Source: UBA8389 sp942493385
Lineage (GTDB): Bacteria > Bacteroidota > Bacteroidia > Bacteroidales > UBA1402
Reading direction: 5' to 3'
Length of the DNA stretch: 64,000 bases
NCBI GenBank assembly: GCA_942493385.1
Contig: OW818699.1
Span: 1,426,001-1,490,000 of the forward strand
The notes under the pieces were generated by a model. That model ran no database searches. It saw only the letters and a list, made by a program, of their open reading frames with translations, and had not been told where the DNA came from. Positions 42,397 through 52,063 of this stretch are shown piece after piece. Numbering within the stretch: position 1 is the stretch's first letter; every line of letters starts with the position of its first letter. The position numbers and the translations under genes are program-made.

Positions 42397-42803
42397 TTTA
42401 GATCGGTCGTATCACACACCGTTTCACAACTTTCGCAGCCGCCTTTGCAGCCCTGAGCTTCGGCCATCAATTCGTTCATGCCGAATTTGGGGAGCCGAGC
42501 TGCCTTCCACAAACTCAGATTGTACCGTAAATTAGAACCTTGTGCCCTGTAAACGTTGAAGCCCTTGTTGACCAAGACTTTCAACGCCATGGGGTGCATG
42601 TTCACAGAAAAGATATCCGTGACCGATTTTTTTTCCAAAGCTGGCAGCAGGTCGCCCAGATTTCCGGCTAGGTCGCTTACTTTATGCCATTGAAGTTCGG
42701 CCGTGTCGTTGTCGAAAAGGCAAAGGTGTCCGTTGGCATCCAACGTTTTGGCAATGTTGTGGCGGCCAGCGTCCGAGTTCTTAACAGGTATGGCTATGCG
42801 CAT
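42393..42803 (-). CDS. NifX/NafY-like FeMo-co family protein with Cys-rich tail
   Basis: 136 residues. The dinitrogenase iron-molybdenum cofactor domain occupies residues 1-105 (MRIAIPVKN..., LCLFDNDTAELQWH, and a region around FSVNMHPMALKVLVNKGFNV). The last ~20 residues carry CKGGCESCETVC, four Cys with CxxxCxxCxxxC spacing, able to bind a metal or Fe-S cluster. A NifX-like carrier of cofactor intermediates is the likely role. It sits between the activator gene and the Nif11 gene on the strand opposite the nif operon. Confidence 0.82.
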   Translation of the reverse strand: MRIAIPVKNSDAGRHNIAKTLDANGHLCLFDNDTAELQWHKVSDLAGNLGDLLPALEKKSVTDIFSVNMHPMALKVLVNKGFNVYRAQGSNLRYNLSLWKAARLPKFGMNELMAEAQGCKGGCESCETVCDTTDLK

Positions 42804-42814
42804 GATTCAATGAG

Positions 42815-44389
42815 TTAGTAGTGTTCCTTCTTTGTTTTAAAACGCTTTTGGTCAATGTCGTAGGTTTTTATTCGGATGCCCATGATGCGCTCCGTGATGC
42901 CCAAACTTTCGGCAGCTTTGGCTCCGTTTCCTTTGGAGGCGATGAGTGCGTCGATGATAATTTGTTTTTCGATCTTCCCAAGGATAATGTCAAGGGAGCC
43001 CGACTGAGCCGTCTGGCTTGAAGTCGCGGTTTGCAACGTCGGCGGCAGGTTGTTGGTTCGTATCACTTCGTCGGTGCTCAATATGCAAGCACGTTCCATG
43101 CAGTTTTCCAGTTCGCGGATGTTGCCCGGCCAATGATACACCATCAACGAGTCGATGGCCATGGTGGTGATCCGCTTGATTTTTTTCCCATGCTTTTTGT
43201 TGAACTTCTCGATGAAGAAATTCGCCAGCACCGGAATATCATTGATTCGTTCTCGCAAGGAAGGGATGTAAATGGGGAATACATTGATTCGGTAGTACAA
43301 GTCTTCCCTGAATTCATTTTTAACGATGAGTTCTTCCAAATTCCGGTTCGTAGCACAAAGTATCCGAACATCCACATGAATGGGTTTCGTGCTGCCGACG
43401 CGTTCGATTTCCCGCTCTTGCAAAACACGCAAAAGTTTTACCTGTATCACCGGTGGTATGTCCCCGAACTCATCTAAAAAGATGGTACCTCCGTTAGCTG
43501 CCTCGAATCGACCGATTCGTTGGGTGCTAGCACCTGTGAAGGAGCCTTTTTCGTGCCCAAATAGCTCGCTCTCGATGAGGCTTTCGGGCAAGGCTGCACA
43601 GTTTACCTTAATAAACGGCTTGTTTTTCCGAAGGCTGTTGTAATGGATGGCATCGGCCACCAACTCTTTCCCAACACCGCTTTCACCGCGTATCAATACG
43701 GTTGCATCGGTTGGAGCCACGCTTTCGATCAAGGAAAAAACGTCGTTCATCTTGCCCGAATTACCGATGATCTGCTCCGGATTGATGATGTTGCGAAGCT
43801 CGCCTTTCAAGTTTCTGTTTTCATTCCGCAATTGCTCCAACTCTTCGGCATATTCCTGCCGCCTGCGCATGGTTCGGCCTATCATGGAACCTACGATTTT
43901 GAGCAGCCGCTCGTCGTAATCGAAGGAAACTACCCTTTCGTAGATCTTGTGGAAACTCAGCGTTCCGATGATCTCATCCTTGTATCGTATTGGTGTGCAA
44001 ATGAACGACACATCCAATCCGTTGATGCGAAGCGGCGCCTGAGTCAAGTTCAAAAACTTCCTGGAGTCGGCAATTTTCGGTATGCGTACGGTTTCGCCAT
44101 CCTGAATGACTTTACCGATAATCCCTTCTCCGATGCGGTAAACCACTTTTTCCTTATCCTGTGGCCGAATGCCATACGCACCTTCAATTCGTATGACTTG
44201 ATTCTCCCGATTCAGGATGGTCAGCAAAATGCGTTCAGCACTCAAATGCTCGGCCAATATTCGGATGACTTCGTCCAAATCAATATCCTTGTTACTCAGC
44301 AAGAAGCTAAGCTCAAGCAAGACATCCAGCTCTTTCGCTCCGTAGCAATCGGGCCGGTTTAATTTACAAAAAGAACCAATACTATCCAT
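42815..44389 (-). CDS. nifA: NifA-type sigma-54-dependent activator
   Basis: 524 residues. A GAF domain (about 20-180, with GEGIIGKVI) is followed by an AAA+ domain: Walker A GESGVGKE at 235-242, sigma-54 contact loop GSFTGA at 282-287 (Ser for the usual Ala), Walker B GGTIFLDE at 300-307. A Fis-type helix-turn-helix lies at the C-terminus (about 480-515). There is no Cys-rich linker between AAA+ and HTH, so direct oxygen sensing of the Rhizobium type is not expected. The nif setting and the sigma-54 promoter at nifH make NifA the best name. It is transcribed opposite to the nif operon, with the NifX-like and Nif11 genes behind it. Confidence 0.88.
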   Translation of the reverse strand: MDSIGSFCKLNRPDCYGAKELDVLLELSFLLSNKDIDLDEVIRILAEHLSAERILLTILNRENQVIRIEGAYGIRPQDKEKVVYRIGEGIIGKVIQDGETVRIPKIADSRKFLNLTQAPLRINGLDVSFICTPIRYKDEIIGTLSFHKIYERVVSFDYDERLLKIVGSMIGRTMRRRQEYAEELEQLRNENRNLKGELRNIINPEQIIGNSGKMNDVFSLIESVAPTDATVLIRGESGVGKELVADAIHYNSLRKNKPFIKVNCAALPESLIESELFGHEKGSFTGASTQRIGRFEAANGGTIFLDEFGDIPPVIQVKLLRVLQEREIERVGSTKPIHVDVRILCATNRNLEELIVKNEFREDLYYRINVFPIYIPSLRERINDIPVLANFFIEKFNKKHGKKIKRITTMAIDSLMVYHWPGNIRELENCMERACILSTDEVIRTNNLPPTLQTATSSQTAQSGSLDIILGKIEKQIIIDALIASKGNGAKAAESLGITERIMGIRIKTYDIDQKRFKTKKEHY

Positions 44390-44429
44390 TTTACCTTACA
44401 AAATAACACACATAACCTATTAATGCTGT

Positions 44430-44468
44430 CATTATGCATACAAAAATACAAAAAATACTGACATAATG
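44430..44468 (-). promoter_or_regulatory. putative nifA promoter framed by an inverted repeat
   Basis: On the minus strand TATTTTTG (44441-44448) fits the Bacteroidota -7 box. It is framed by CATTATG (44430-44436) and CATAATG (44462-44468), a 7-bp inverted repeat. This would be a plausible operator for control of the activator gene. No sigma-54 element is seen here, so nifA is probably expressed from a housekeeping-type promoter. Confidence 0.4.
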
Positions 44469-44565
44469 GATTTAATAAAGTTGTTTTGTGTGTTTTTTTG
44501 ATATTTTTGTCCGAGGAAGGTGTTTGTAAGCTGTTTTTCCACTTCGATTTCTGCAAAGTTTTACC

Positions 44566-44573
44566 TACCTTTG
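44566..44573 (+). promoter_or_regulatory. -7 element TACCTTTG of purL
   Basis: Exact TAnnTTTG match 27 bp before purL, with TTCG 19 bp further upstream as a weak -33. Confidence 0.6.
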
Positions 44574-44600
44574 CACCATCAAAGCAACCCCATCAACACT

Positions 44601-47600
44601 ATGATTCAATTCTTTAGTACACAGGCCAATAGCATTATTGCTGTGCAGGCTCCCCGTGTTTTTACCGAGGCTGAAACCGCTAAGCTGGTCTGGCTTTTTA
44701 GCGATGCAAAACCGTTGGACGAGCAAATTTTGTCCGGAATCTTTGTCGGCCCCCGTCGTGAAATGATAACTCCTTGGAGCACCAACGCGGTTGAAATCGC
44801 AGCCAATCTGGGTGTTGAAGGCCTACTTCGCATGGAGGAATTCTATCCCGTTTCCTCCGAAGAAGCCGAGCACGACAGCATGCTGCAACGCATTTTTAAA
44901 GGCTTGAATCAAGACCTTTTCACCATCTCCAAACAACCGGAACCGATCTTATCGATTTCGGACATCGCCGCCTTCAATGCACAGGAGGGTTTGGCCCTTA
45001 GTCCAGAAGAAATTTCCTACTTGGACGATGTTGCCATCAAGATGGGCCGCAAGCTCACTGATAGCGAAGTGTTTGGTTTCTCCCAAGTAAATTCGGAACA
45101 TTGCCGACACAAGATATTTGGTGGTCAATATATTATAGATGGTGAAGAAAAGCCTTCTTCCCTGTTTGAACTCATTAAAAAGACTTCGGCCATCAATCCC
45201 AATCGGTTGGTTTCCGCTTATAAGGACAATGTGGCTTTTAACGAAGGCCCTGTCATCGAGCAGTTTGCACCTGCCACTTCCGATAAACCCGATTATTTCG
45301 AGATCAAAGATTTTGCCTCTGTTATTTCTTTGAAGGCCGAAACCCATAATTTCCCGACTACGGTCGAACCCTTTAACGGAGCAGCTACCGGTACCGGTGG
45401 AGAAATCCGCGACCGTCTGGGTGGTGGCAAGGCTTCCTTGCCCATCGCAGGAACGGCCGTTTACATGACATCCTACCCCCGCACCGAACCGGACCGCGAG
45501 TGGGAACAATCCATGGAAGAACGCCCTTGGTTGTATCAAACGCCTGAACAAATTCTGATCAAGGCTTCCAACGGGGCCAGTGATTTCGGGAACAAATTTG
45601 GGCAACCCCTTATTTGCGGTTCCTTGCTGACGTTTGAACATGCTGAGAATGCGAAGCGTTTCGCTTACGATAAAGTGATCATGCTAGCCGGCGGTGTCGG
45701 TTTCGGAAAAAAAGTCGATGCGCTGAAGGGTGAACCCAAAGTGGGCCAGAAAGTGGTGCTGCTGGGTGGTGACAACTACCGCATCGGGATGGGTGGCGGC
45801 GCCGTTTCCTCCGTGGAAACCGGACAATACTCCTCAGGAATTGAACTGAACGCCGTTCAACGTGCCAACCCCGAAATGCAGAAACGTGCCGCGAACGTGA
45901 TTCGCGCCCTGTCTGAACTCGATAACAATCCCGTCGTTTCCATCCATGACCACGGTGCAGGCGGCCATCTGAACTGTCTTTCCGAATTGGTGGAAGCTAC
46001 CGGAGGTAAGATTGACATGAGCAAATTGCCCATAGGTGATCCGACGCTTTCAGCCAAGGAAATCATCGGCAACGAGAGCCAGGAACGCATGGGCTTGCTG
46101 GTGAATGCAGAAGATATTGATTTCATCAAACGCGTTGCCGATCGTGAACGTTCCCCGATGTATGTGGTGGGCGAAACGACTGGTGACCATCTATTTGTAT
46201 TTGAACAAGCTGACGGCCAGAAACCAATGGACTGGCGTCTGGATTATATGATTGGTAAACCGCCGCGCACCATTATTACCGACACAACTTTGAACGAAAC
46301 GTTCGAACCGGTAACTTACGAAGCTTCCTTATTGGACGAATACGTGGAAACTGTGCTTCAACTCGAAGCAGTTGCTTGCAAAGACTGGCTCACCAACAAG
46401 GTGGACCGTTCGGTAACTGGTAAAGTGGCTCGCCAACAGTGTGTAGGTGAAATTCAACTTCCGCTCGCCGATTGTGGCGTGGTTGCATTGGATTACCGTG
46501 GCAAAGCCGGTATCGCAACATCCATCGGACATGCGCCTCAGGCTGCCTTGGCCGATCCGGCTGCAGGTTCTGTTTTGGCAATTGCCGAAGCCCTGACCAA
46601 CATCGTTTGGGCGCCGTTGAAAGAGCAGATTGACAGTGTATCGCTTTCAGCCAACTGGATGTGGCCCTGCAAGAATCCTGGTGAAGATGCCCGCTTGTAC
46701 AAAGCTGTCGAAGCCGCTTCCGATTTTGCCATTGCACTGGGTATCAACATTCCAACAGGTAAGGACTCCTTGTCAATGACGCAGAAATACGGTGATGAAA
46801 AGGTTTTCTCACCAGGAACAGTCATCGTTTCAGCCGGAGCCGAGGTTTCGGACGTGAAGAAAGTGTTGACGCCGGTTTTGGTGAACAACCCCAATTTCCC
46901 CTTATACCACCTGGATTTTTCCTTCGATACATTGAAACTGGGCGGTTCCGCTTTTGCGCAGTCTTTGAACAAAATTGGTGACGAAGTACCCACCGTGACC
47001 AAACCCGAATATTTCCGTGAAGCATTCAACGCTGTTCAACATTTTATTGAACAAAACTGGATTGTTGCCGGACACGATATTTCAGCCGGAGGTCTCATCA
47101 CTGCCATGCTCGAGATGTGTTTCGCCAATGTGGACGGTGGCCTTGAAATCAACCTGGACGGTGTTGCCGAAGAGGATTTGATCAAGATTCTGTTTGCTGA
47201 AAACCCAGGCGTACTGATTCAGGCTCGCGAACCGCAGAAAGTAGAAAAATACCTGCACGAAAACGGACTTGGTTTCGCCTTTTTGGGTGTTCCTGCCGAA
47301 GAACGTCAGATTTTGATCGAAAAAGATGGTGCGCAATACGACTTCTTCATCGACCATTTGCGTGATGTTTGGTTTGAATCTTCCTATTTGTTGGAACGCA
47401 GACAAAGCGGCGTGAAAGCTGCTACGGCTCGCTTTGAAAACTACAAATTGCAACCGCTGGAATTCGTTTATCCTAAGACGTTTAACGGCAAACTCTCCAA
47501 ATACGGCATTTCCCCAGATCGTCGCACGAAAACAGGCACTCGCGCTGCCATCATCCGTGAAAAGGGTGTGAACGGCGACCGTGAAATGGCCTATACCTTA

Positions 47601-48293
47601 TATTTAGCTGGTTTCGACGTGAAAGACGTTCACATGACAGACTTAATGTCTGGCCGTGAAACGTTGGAGGATGTGAATATGATCGTCTTTGTGGGCGGTT
47701 TCTCCAACTCCGATGTGCTTGGTTCCGCCAAGGGCTGGGCTGGTGGCTTCCTATTCAATGAAACTGCCCGCAAGGCGCTGGATGCCTTCTATGCCCGTGA
47801 AGACACGCTAAGCCTTGGAATCTGCAACGGTTGCCAATGTCTGGTTGAACTCGGTCTGGTTTATCCGGAACACGAGCAGATGCCTAAGATGCTGCACAAC
47901 GAATCGCATAAGTTTGAGTCTGAATTCGTTACCGTGACTATTCCTGAAAACCATTCGGTGATGCTGAGCTCTCTGGCTGGCAGCAAGCTGGGTGTTTGGG
48001 TGGCTCACGGAGAAGGCAAGTTCAGCCTGCCATACTCCGAAGAGCAGTATCACATCATCGCCAAATACAACCATGCCGCTTATCCGGCTAATCCCAACGG
48101 TTCCGACTATGCCACGGCTGGTATCTGTTCCGCTGATGGCCGTCATCTGGCCATGATGCCGCATCCCGAACGCGCGATCTTCCCTTGGCAGAACGCGAAT
48201 TATCCGCTTGATCGGTTGAATTCGGATCAAGTGACACCGTGGATCGAAGCGTTCGTAAATGCCCGCAAATGGGTTGAAGAAAAAACAAAATAA
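44601..48293 (+). CDS. purL: phosphoribosylformylglycinamidine synthase
   Basis: 1230 residues, the large single-chain form (about 1200-1300 residues) with linker, ATP-binding/synthetase and glutaminase domains. Motifs are the linker/core QVNSEHCRHKIFGG, ETHNFPTTVEPFNGAATGTGG, HDHGAGGHLNCLSEL, and HDISAGGL of the second half. The C-terminal class I glutaminase has LGICNGCQCLVELGL with the catalytic Cys, and the catalytic His in MMPHPERA. Fourth step of purine synthesis. The start at 44601 is taken because upstream residues in the longer frame are unlike the family. Confidence 0.97.
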   Translation: MIQFFSTQANSIIAVQAPRVFTEAETAKLVWLFSDAKPLDEQILSGIFVGPRREMITPWSTNAVEIAANLGVEGLLRMEEFYPVSSEEAEHDSMLQRIFKGLNQDLFTISKQPEPILSISDIAAFNAQEGLALSPEEISYLDDVAIKMGRKLTDSEVFGFSQVNSEHCRHKIFGGQYIIDGEEKPSSLFELIKKTSAINPNRLVSAYKDNVAFNEGPVIEQFAPATSDKPDYFEIKDFASVISLKAETHNFPTTVEPFNGAATGTGGEIRDRLGGGKASLPIAGTAVYMTSYPRTEPDREWEQSMEERPWLYQTPEQILIKASNGASDFGNKFGQPLICGSLLTFEHAENAKRFAYDKVIMLAGGVGFGKKVDALKGEPKVGQKVVLLGGDNYRIGMGGGAVSSVETGQYSSGIELNAVQRANPEMQKRAANVIRALSELDNNPVVSIHDHGAGGHLNCLSELVEATGGKIDMSKLPIGDPTLSAKEIIGNESQERMGLLVNAEDIDFIKRVADRERSPMYVVGETTGDHLFVFEQADGQKPMDWRLDYMIGKPPRTIITDTTLNETFEPVTYEASLLDEYVETVLQLEAVACKDWLTNKVDRSVTGKVARQQCVGEIQLPLADCGVVALDYRGKAGIATSIGHAPQAALADPAAGSVLAIAEALTNIVWAPLKEQIDSVSLSANWMWPCKNPGEDARLYKAVEAASDFAIALGINIPTGKDSLSMTQKYGDEKVFSPGTVIVSAGAEVSDVKKVLTPVLVNNPNFPLYHLDFSFDTLKLGGSAFAQSLNKIGDEVPTVTKPEYFREAFNAVQHFIEQNWIVAGHDISAGGLITAMLEMCFANVDGGLEINLDGVAEEDLIKILFAENPGVLIQAREPQKVEKYLHENGLGFAFLGVPAEERQILIEKDGAQYDFFIDHLRDVWFESSYLLERRQSGVKAATARFENYKLQPLEFVYPKTFNGKLSKYGISPDRRTKTGTRAAIIREKGVNGDREMAYTLYLAGFDVKDVHMTDLMSGRETLEDVNMIVFVGGFSNSDVLGSAKGWAGGFLFNETARKALDAFYAREDTLSLGICNGCQCLVELGLVYPEHEQMPKMLHNESHKFESEFVTVTIPENHSVMLSSLAGSKLGVWVAHGEGKFSLPYSEEQYHIIAKYNHAAYPANPNGSDYATAGICSADGRHLAMMPHPERAIFPWQNANYPLDRLNSDQVTPWIEAFVNARKWVEEKTK

Positions 48294-49124
48294 ATGGCTA
48301 TACTCGGTAAAGTCAACCCACTCAAGGTGGTGAAAGTCGTAGACTTCGGTGTCTACCTGGACGGCGGAAGCGACGGTGAAATCCTGTTGCCCAAGCGCTA
48401 CGTTCCTGAAGTCTGTGAGATTGGCGATGCCGTGCCGGTGTTCATCTACAACGATTCCGAAGATAGGCTCATTGCCACCACAGAGAAACCCTACGTTATG
48501 GTCGGCGAATTCGCCGCACTGGAAGTGGTGGAAGTCAACGAAGTGGGCGCTTTCCTAGATTGGGGGCTGATGAAGAACCTGATGGTGCCTTTTCGCGAGC
48601 AAAAAATCAAGATGGAAGAAGGCCGCCGATATCCGGTGTTCGTCTTCGTAGATTTCGACAGTAAACGGATAACGGCTTCAGCCAAGATCGAGAAGTTCGT
48701 GGACGAAAGCAAACCGGAGCTGGAAGTGGGGCAGGAGGTTGACCTTTTGATCTACAAGAAAACGGACATGGGCTGGAAAGCGGTTATCAACCAGCAATAT
48801 ACAGGCGTACTTTACGACAATGAAATCTTTAAGGAAATCCATACCGGTGAGACGATGAAGGGTTTCGTGAAGCAGATTCGCCCCGACGACAAGATTGATT
48901 TGATGTTGCAGAAGGCTGGTTTCGAAAAGATCGATGACTTTGCGCTGAAGCTGCATGCCTTGCTGAAGGAAGCCGATGGTTTCCTGCCGTTTACGGACAA
49001 GAGCCTTGCGGATGACATCTACGAAGAGTTCGGCATTAGCAAGAAGACGTTTAAGAAAGCGGTGGGGGATTTGTATCGAAAGCGATTGATTGTACTGGAG
49101 CCGGACGGAATCCGATTGGTTTAA
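48294..49124 (+). CDS. S1-like RNA-binding protein of the CvfB family
   Basis: 276 residues. Three S1-like OB-fold segments can be traced: LKVVKVVDFGVYLDGGSDGE, VVEVNEVGAFLDWGLMKNLM, and an internal repeat around GWKAVINQQYTGVLYDNEIF. A C-terminal winged-helix domain follows (ISKKTFKKAVGDLYRKRLIV). The order matches CvfB/YitL. CvfB affects virulence gene expression in Staphylococcus; here only RNA binding is supportable. The ATG follows the purL stop directly, so the pair is cotranscribed. A strong terminator follows. Confidence 0.85.
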   Translation: MAILGKVNPLKVVKVVDFGVYLDGGSDGEILLPKRYVPEVCEIGDAVPVFIYNDSEDRLIATTEKPYVMVGEFAALEVVEVNEVGAFLDWGLMKNLMVPFREQKIKMEEGRRYPVFVFVDFDSKRITASAKIEKFVDESKPELEVGQEVDLLIYKKTDMGWKAVINQQYTGVLYDNEIFKEIHTGETMKGFVKQIRPDDKIDLMLQKAGFEKIDDFALKLHALLKEADGFLPFTDKSLADDIYEEFGISKKTFKKAVGDLYRKRLIVLEPDGIRLV

Positions 49125-49131
49125 ATTTATT

Positions 49132-49167
49132 AATAGCCTGAAAATCAAACTTCAGGCTATTTTTTTG
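49132..49167 (+). terminator. rho-independent terminator
   Basis: Perfect 11-bp stem AATAGCCTGAA / TTCAGGCTATT with an 8-nt loop, then seven T's. It ends the purL operon. Confidence 0.9.
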
Positions 49168-49197
49168 GATTTTTTTCAAAAATAAGTTCACAATTTC

Positions 49198-49228
49198 TTT
49201 GCGAAATAAAAAGAACTTCGTTTCTTTG
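49198..49228 (+). promoter_or_regulatory. Bacteroidota promoter of the GntR/ABC operon
   Basis: TTTG at 49198-49201, a 19-nt spacer, and TTTCTTTG at 49221-49228 (one mismatch to TAnnTTTG). It lies 36 bp before the ABC ATPase gene. Confidence 0.6.
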
Positions 49229-49263
49229 TGGCATAGCAACATAGACCACTAAACCAATATGCC

Positions 49264-50076
49264 ATGATTGAAATCAAAAATCTGCACTTCCAGTACCAAA
49301 AGAAGCAGCCGCTGTTCGACGATTTCTCGTTGGAAATGCAACCGGGAAGCATTGTCGGACTGCTCGGTAAAAACGGTGCCGGCAAATCCACGCTCTTGAA
49401 CCTCATTGCCGGACTGATGATGCCCCAAAAAGGCGATTTGCACGTCAACGGTTTCAAGCCCTTTCTGAGAAATCCGAATTTTCTGGCCGATTTAAGTTTG
49501 GTGCCGGAAGAGTTTTCACTGCCTTCCGTTACCATCGATTTGTATGTCAGGGCGATGAGTCCGTTGTACCCTTCGTTCGATACAGAAAAGCTGGACAAGA
49601 TCCTGAAAGAGTTCGAACTAGATAAAACCAGCCGTCTGAACCAATTGTCCCATGGTCAGCGCAAGAAATTCATCATCGCGTTCACTCTGGCTAGCAATTG
49701 CAAAGTGATTGTGCTGGATGAGCCTACCAATGGGTTGGACATTCCTTCAAAAAGCCAGTTCCGTAAAATTTTGGTGGGCTCGGTCACGGAGGAACAGTTG
49801 GTCATCATTTCAACACATCAGGTGAAGGATATTGATACAATATTGGATAAAGTGTTGATAATTGATGAAGGTACAGTTTTGTTCAATCAAGATGTAGAAC
49901 AAATCACAATGCATTGGTGCTTTGAAACTGTTTCCAGTCTAATTGGACTTTCCGATGTGTTGTATAAAGAGCATTGTACAATGGGTTACAAGATAGTTCG
50001 CACCACTTCGAGGGGTATGGAAACACCTCTTGATATGGAACTATTGTTCAACGCCGTTATTACTCACTCCATTTAA
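49264..50076 (+). CDS. ABC transporter ATP-binding protein (GntR/YtrA-linked type)
   Basis: 270 residues. Walker A GKNGAGKST (residues 37-45), signature LSHGQRKKFIIAFTLA, Walker B VIVLDEPTNGLD and H-loop STHQVKD are intact. The divergent signature LSHGQ fits ATPases of the YtrBC/YhcG type that work with a membrane protein and a short GntR regulator. The membrane partner follows after 11 bp. Confidence 0.9.
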   Translation: MIEIKNLHFQYQKKQPLFDDFSLEMQPGSIVGLLGKNGAGKSTLLNLIAGLMMPQKGDLHVNGFKPFLRNPNFLADLSLVPEEFSLPSVTIDLYVRAMSPLYPSFDTEKLDKILKEFELDKTSRLNQLSHGQRKKFIIAFTLASNCKVIVLDEPTNGLDIPSKSQFRKILVGSVTEEQLVIISTHQVKDIDTILDKVLIIDEGTVLFNQDVEQITMHWCFETVSSLIGLSDVLYKEHCTMGYKIVRTTSRGMETPLDMELLFNAVITHSI

Positions 50077-50087
50077 TACGTAAAGCC

Positions 50088-50903
50088 ATGAATACTTTTT
50101 TTAATTTGAAGCGTTTTGGACTGTTGATGAGGCATGACTTGTTGCTGAACCGTATCAAGTACCTGATGACCTTGTTGGTACTTGCACTTGCTATCTATTC
50201 GGTTCTTGTATATATGATGAATATACAACTTTATTACTTCTCCATATCAAAAGGTGCAACCTACTCTGGTAATCCTGGTTCTGGATATCAACAGTGGTTT
50301 ACAATATTTATGATTGGATTGGGCGTTTTTGTTGGATTATCGTTTGCAGATCTTGGAAATAAAGTCAAACGAACATCGGCTCTTTTGATTCCTGCCTCCA
50401 ACTTTGAGAAGTTTTTACATCCGTTTCTACTGCGTGGTATCCTCGGAGCTATACTGTATTTCATTACATTCTGGTTGGCTGCACAATTAGCCCGCTTAAC
50501 TGCTCAAAGCTTTCCTAACATTCAGGCAACGAACTTGTATATCTTACCATTTAAATTTTCCATGATATTTAATGATATGTATCCACCATTAAAAGCCTAT
50601 GCCGTTTTGGCCTTTCTTTCAATGGCAACTTTTCTATACTCTATACCTTTGTTTTTTAAAAAAATGGCTTTACTGAAGACGGTAAACACCCTATTTGTTG
50701 TGGGATTTCTTTATTTAGTGGTGATGGTCTTGCTCACACATTTGTTTTATCCCGAAATTGACGGATTCAAAGTACATTGTGACGAATATATGATTACAAA
50801 AGAAATTTCAAACTGGGTTATCCTGATGTATTACATCGCAAGTATCAGTTGGATATTCCTTTTGCTGATCGGTTATTTCAAACTAAAAGAACTTAAATTA
50901 TGA
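50088..50903 (+). CDS. ABC-type membrane protein
   Basis: 271 residues with six predicted membrane helices (LMTLLVLALAIYSVLVYMM, FTIFMIGLGVFVGLSFADL, AILYFITFWLAAQLARL, YAVLAFLSMATFLYSIPLFF, and two more). No catalytic motif. Its stop overlaps the GntR start by 4 bp (ATGA). Substrate unknown; such transporters in Gram-positive bacteria respond to envelope stress. Confidence 0.82.
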   Translation: MNTFFNLKRFGLLMRHDLLLNRIKYLMTLLVLALAIYSVLVYMMNIQLYYFSISKGATYSGNPGSGYQQWFTIFMIGLGVFVGLSFADLGNKVKRTSALLIPASNFEKFLHPFLLRGILGAILYFITFWLAAQLARLTAQSFPNIQATNLYILPFKFSMIFNDMYPPLKAYAVLAFLSMATFLYSIPLFFKKMALLKTVNTLFVVGFLYLVVMVLLTHLFYPEIDGFKVHCDEYMITKEISNWVILMYYIASISWIFLLLIGYFKLKELKL

Positions 50904-51289
50904 GTACCGACTTTAAATCGACCAAAGGCATCTTCCAGCAAATTGCGGATACCCTGTCGCATCGAATTCTGGAGGGTTCGCTTCCGGCTGGGGAGCGGGT
51001 TCCGTCGGTACGTGATTTGGCTGAGGAATTTGAGGTGAACCGAAATACCTTGCTTCGAACTTATGCTTTGCTGAACGATGCCGGCATCATTGAAAACAAG
51101 CGTGGGGTAGGGTTCTTTGTGGCTGATGATGCAGTTGAACGCATTCGTGCCAACGAAAAAGCAGAATTCTTTAAGAATGATTTGCCTGAATTCCTTCGCA
51201 AGATTCAGCTCCTTAAATTGACTACAGAAGATTTGTCAGAATTACTTTTAACGCTCGAAAAAAATAAGACCAATGAAAACAAGCACTAA
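50900..51289 (+). CDS. GntR/YtrA-family transcriptional regulator
   Basis: 129 residues. The N-terminal winged helix-turn-helix (GIFQQIADTLSHRILEGSLP; VPSVRDLAEEFEVNRNTLLR) is followed by a short helical dimerisation tail, the YtrA layout without an effector domain. It likely represses its own operon. It overlaps the permease gene by 4 bp and the next gene by 17 bp. Confidence 0.92.
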   Translation: MSTDFKSTKGIFQQIADTLSHRILEGSLPAGERVPSVRDLAEEFEVNRNTLLRTYALLNDAGIIENKRGVGFFVADDAVERIRANEKAEFFKNDLPEFLRKIQLLKLTTEDLSELLLTLEKNKTNENKH

Positions 51290-51965
51290 AATTATACTAC
51301 TTTACGAAAGCTTCTTGCTTGCAGGCATGTTGACATTATACATTACAACAAACAATCGTCCTAGAACGGAACCACCTAAAGTCGAGTGGAAAAACAAAAT
51401 GATGGAACCCTTCTCAGTTGTTGTTACACAGGATGTTAAAGGTTGTAGCATTTCAGGAGAAAATAATAATATTGTATCATGGACGGTTCAAGAAGAAGGG
51501 GATCCGAAATTTCTTGTACGAAACGATACTCTTTATGTGCAGAATCCCAAAACCTTCAAGGGAGTGACAGGGCAAGTTAGGATCCAGTGTATTTCATTAC
51601 ATTCAGTTATTGCAAATAAGGGTTCTAATGTTACTTTGAGTGGTTTGAAATCTGGCCCATTTTCTCTTTATGGAAATGGAAGCGAAATAACCATCAATAA
51701 TTGGAGTGATGATAAAGTGAAGTCAAGCAAAGTAACGATAGATTTAACTGTAGTGGCAGAAAATCTTGCCAAAGTCAATTTGCGATATATACAAATTGGG
51801 AAATGGGATGTTAAACTATCTAGTTCCAAACTTATCGCGGATCAGGCAGTTCCTTCTCAGGACTTAATATTGGTTTTAAAAGATCGCTCCTATGCAGAGT
51901 TTAAAGTTGGCCCCAAGAATATAACGTTGGATCGTGATTCCACGAGTAAGGTTGTTATTAATTGA
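51273..51965 (+). CDS. GIN/DUF2807-like exported protein
   Basis: 230 residues. One N-terminal membrane or signal helix (KIILLYESFLLAGMLTLYI) precedes a beta-rich body with repeating short strands (HSVIANKGSNVTLSGLKSG; LYGNGSEITINNWSD). This resembles the right-handed beta-helix of the GIN domain found in Bacteroidota envelope proteins. It overlaps the GntR gene by 17 bp and so is the last gene of the operon. Function unknown. Confidence 0.65.
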   Translation: MKTSTKIILLYESFLLAGMLTLYITTNNRPRTEPPKVEWKNKMMEPFSVVVTQDVKGCSISGENNNIVSWTVQEEGDPKFLVRNDTLYVQNPKTFKGVTGQVRIQCISLHSVIANKGSNVTLSGLKSGPFSLYGNGSEITINNWSDDKVKSSKVTIDLTVVAENLAKVNLRYIQIGKWDVKLSSSKLIADQAVPSQDLILVLKDRSYAEFKVGPKNITLDRDSTSKVVIN

Positions 51966-52063
51966 GATATACAAATAGATATACAGATGCGGTATATTAC
52001 AACAAAAATATAGAAAACCTATAAAAAACCTACCAAAATGTATTAATTTGAGCGCAAAAACTA

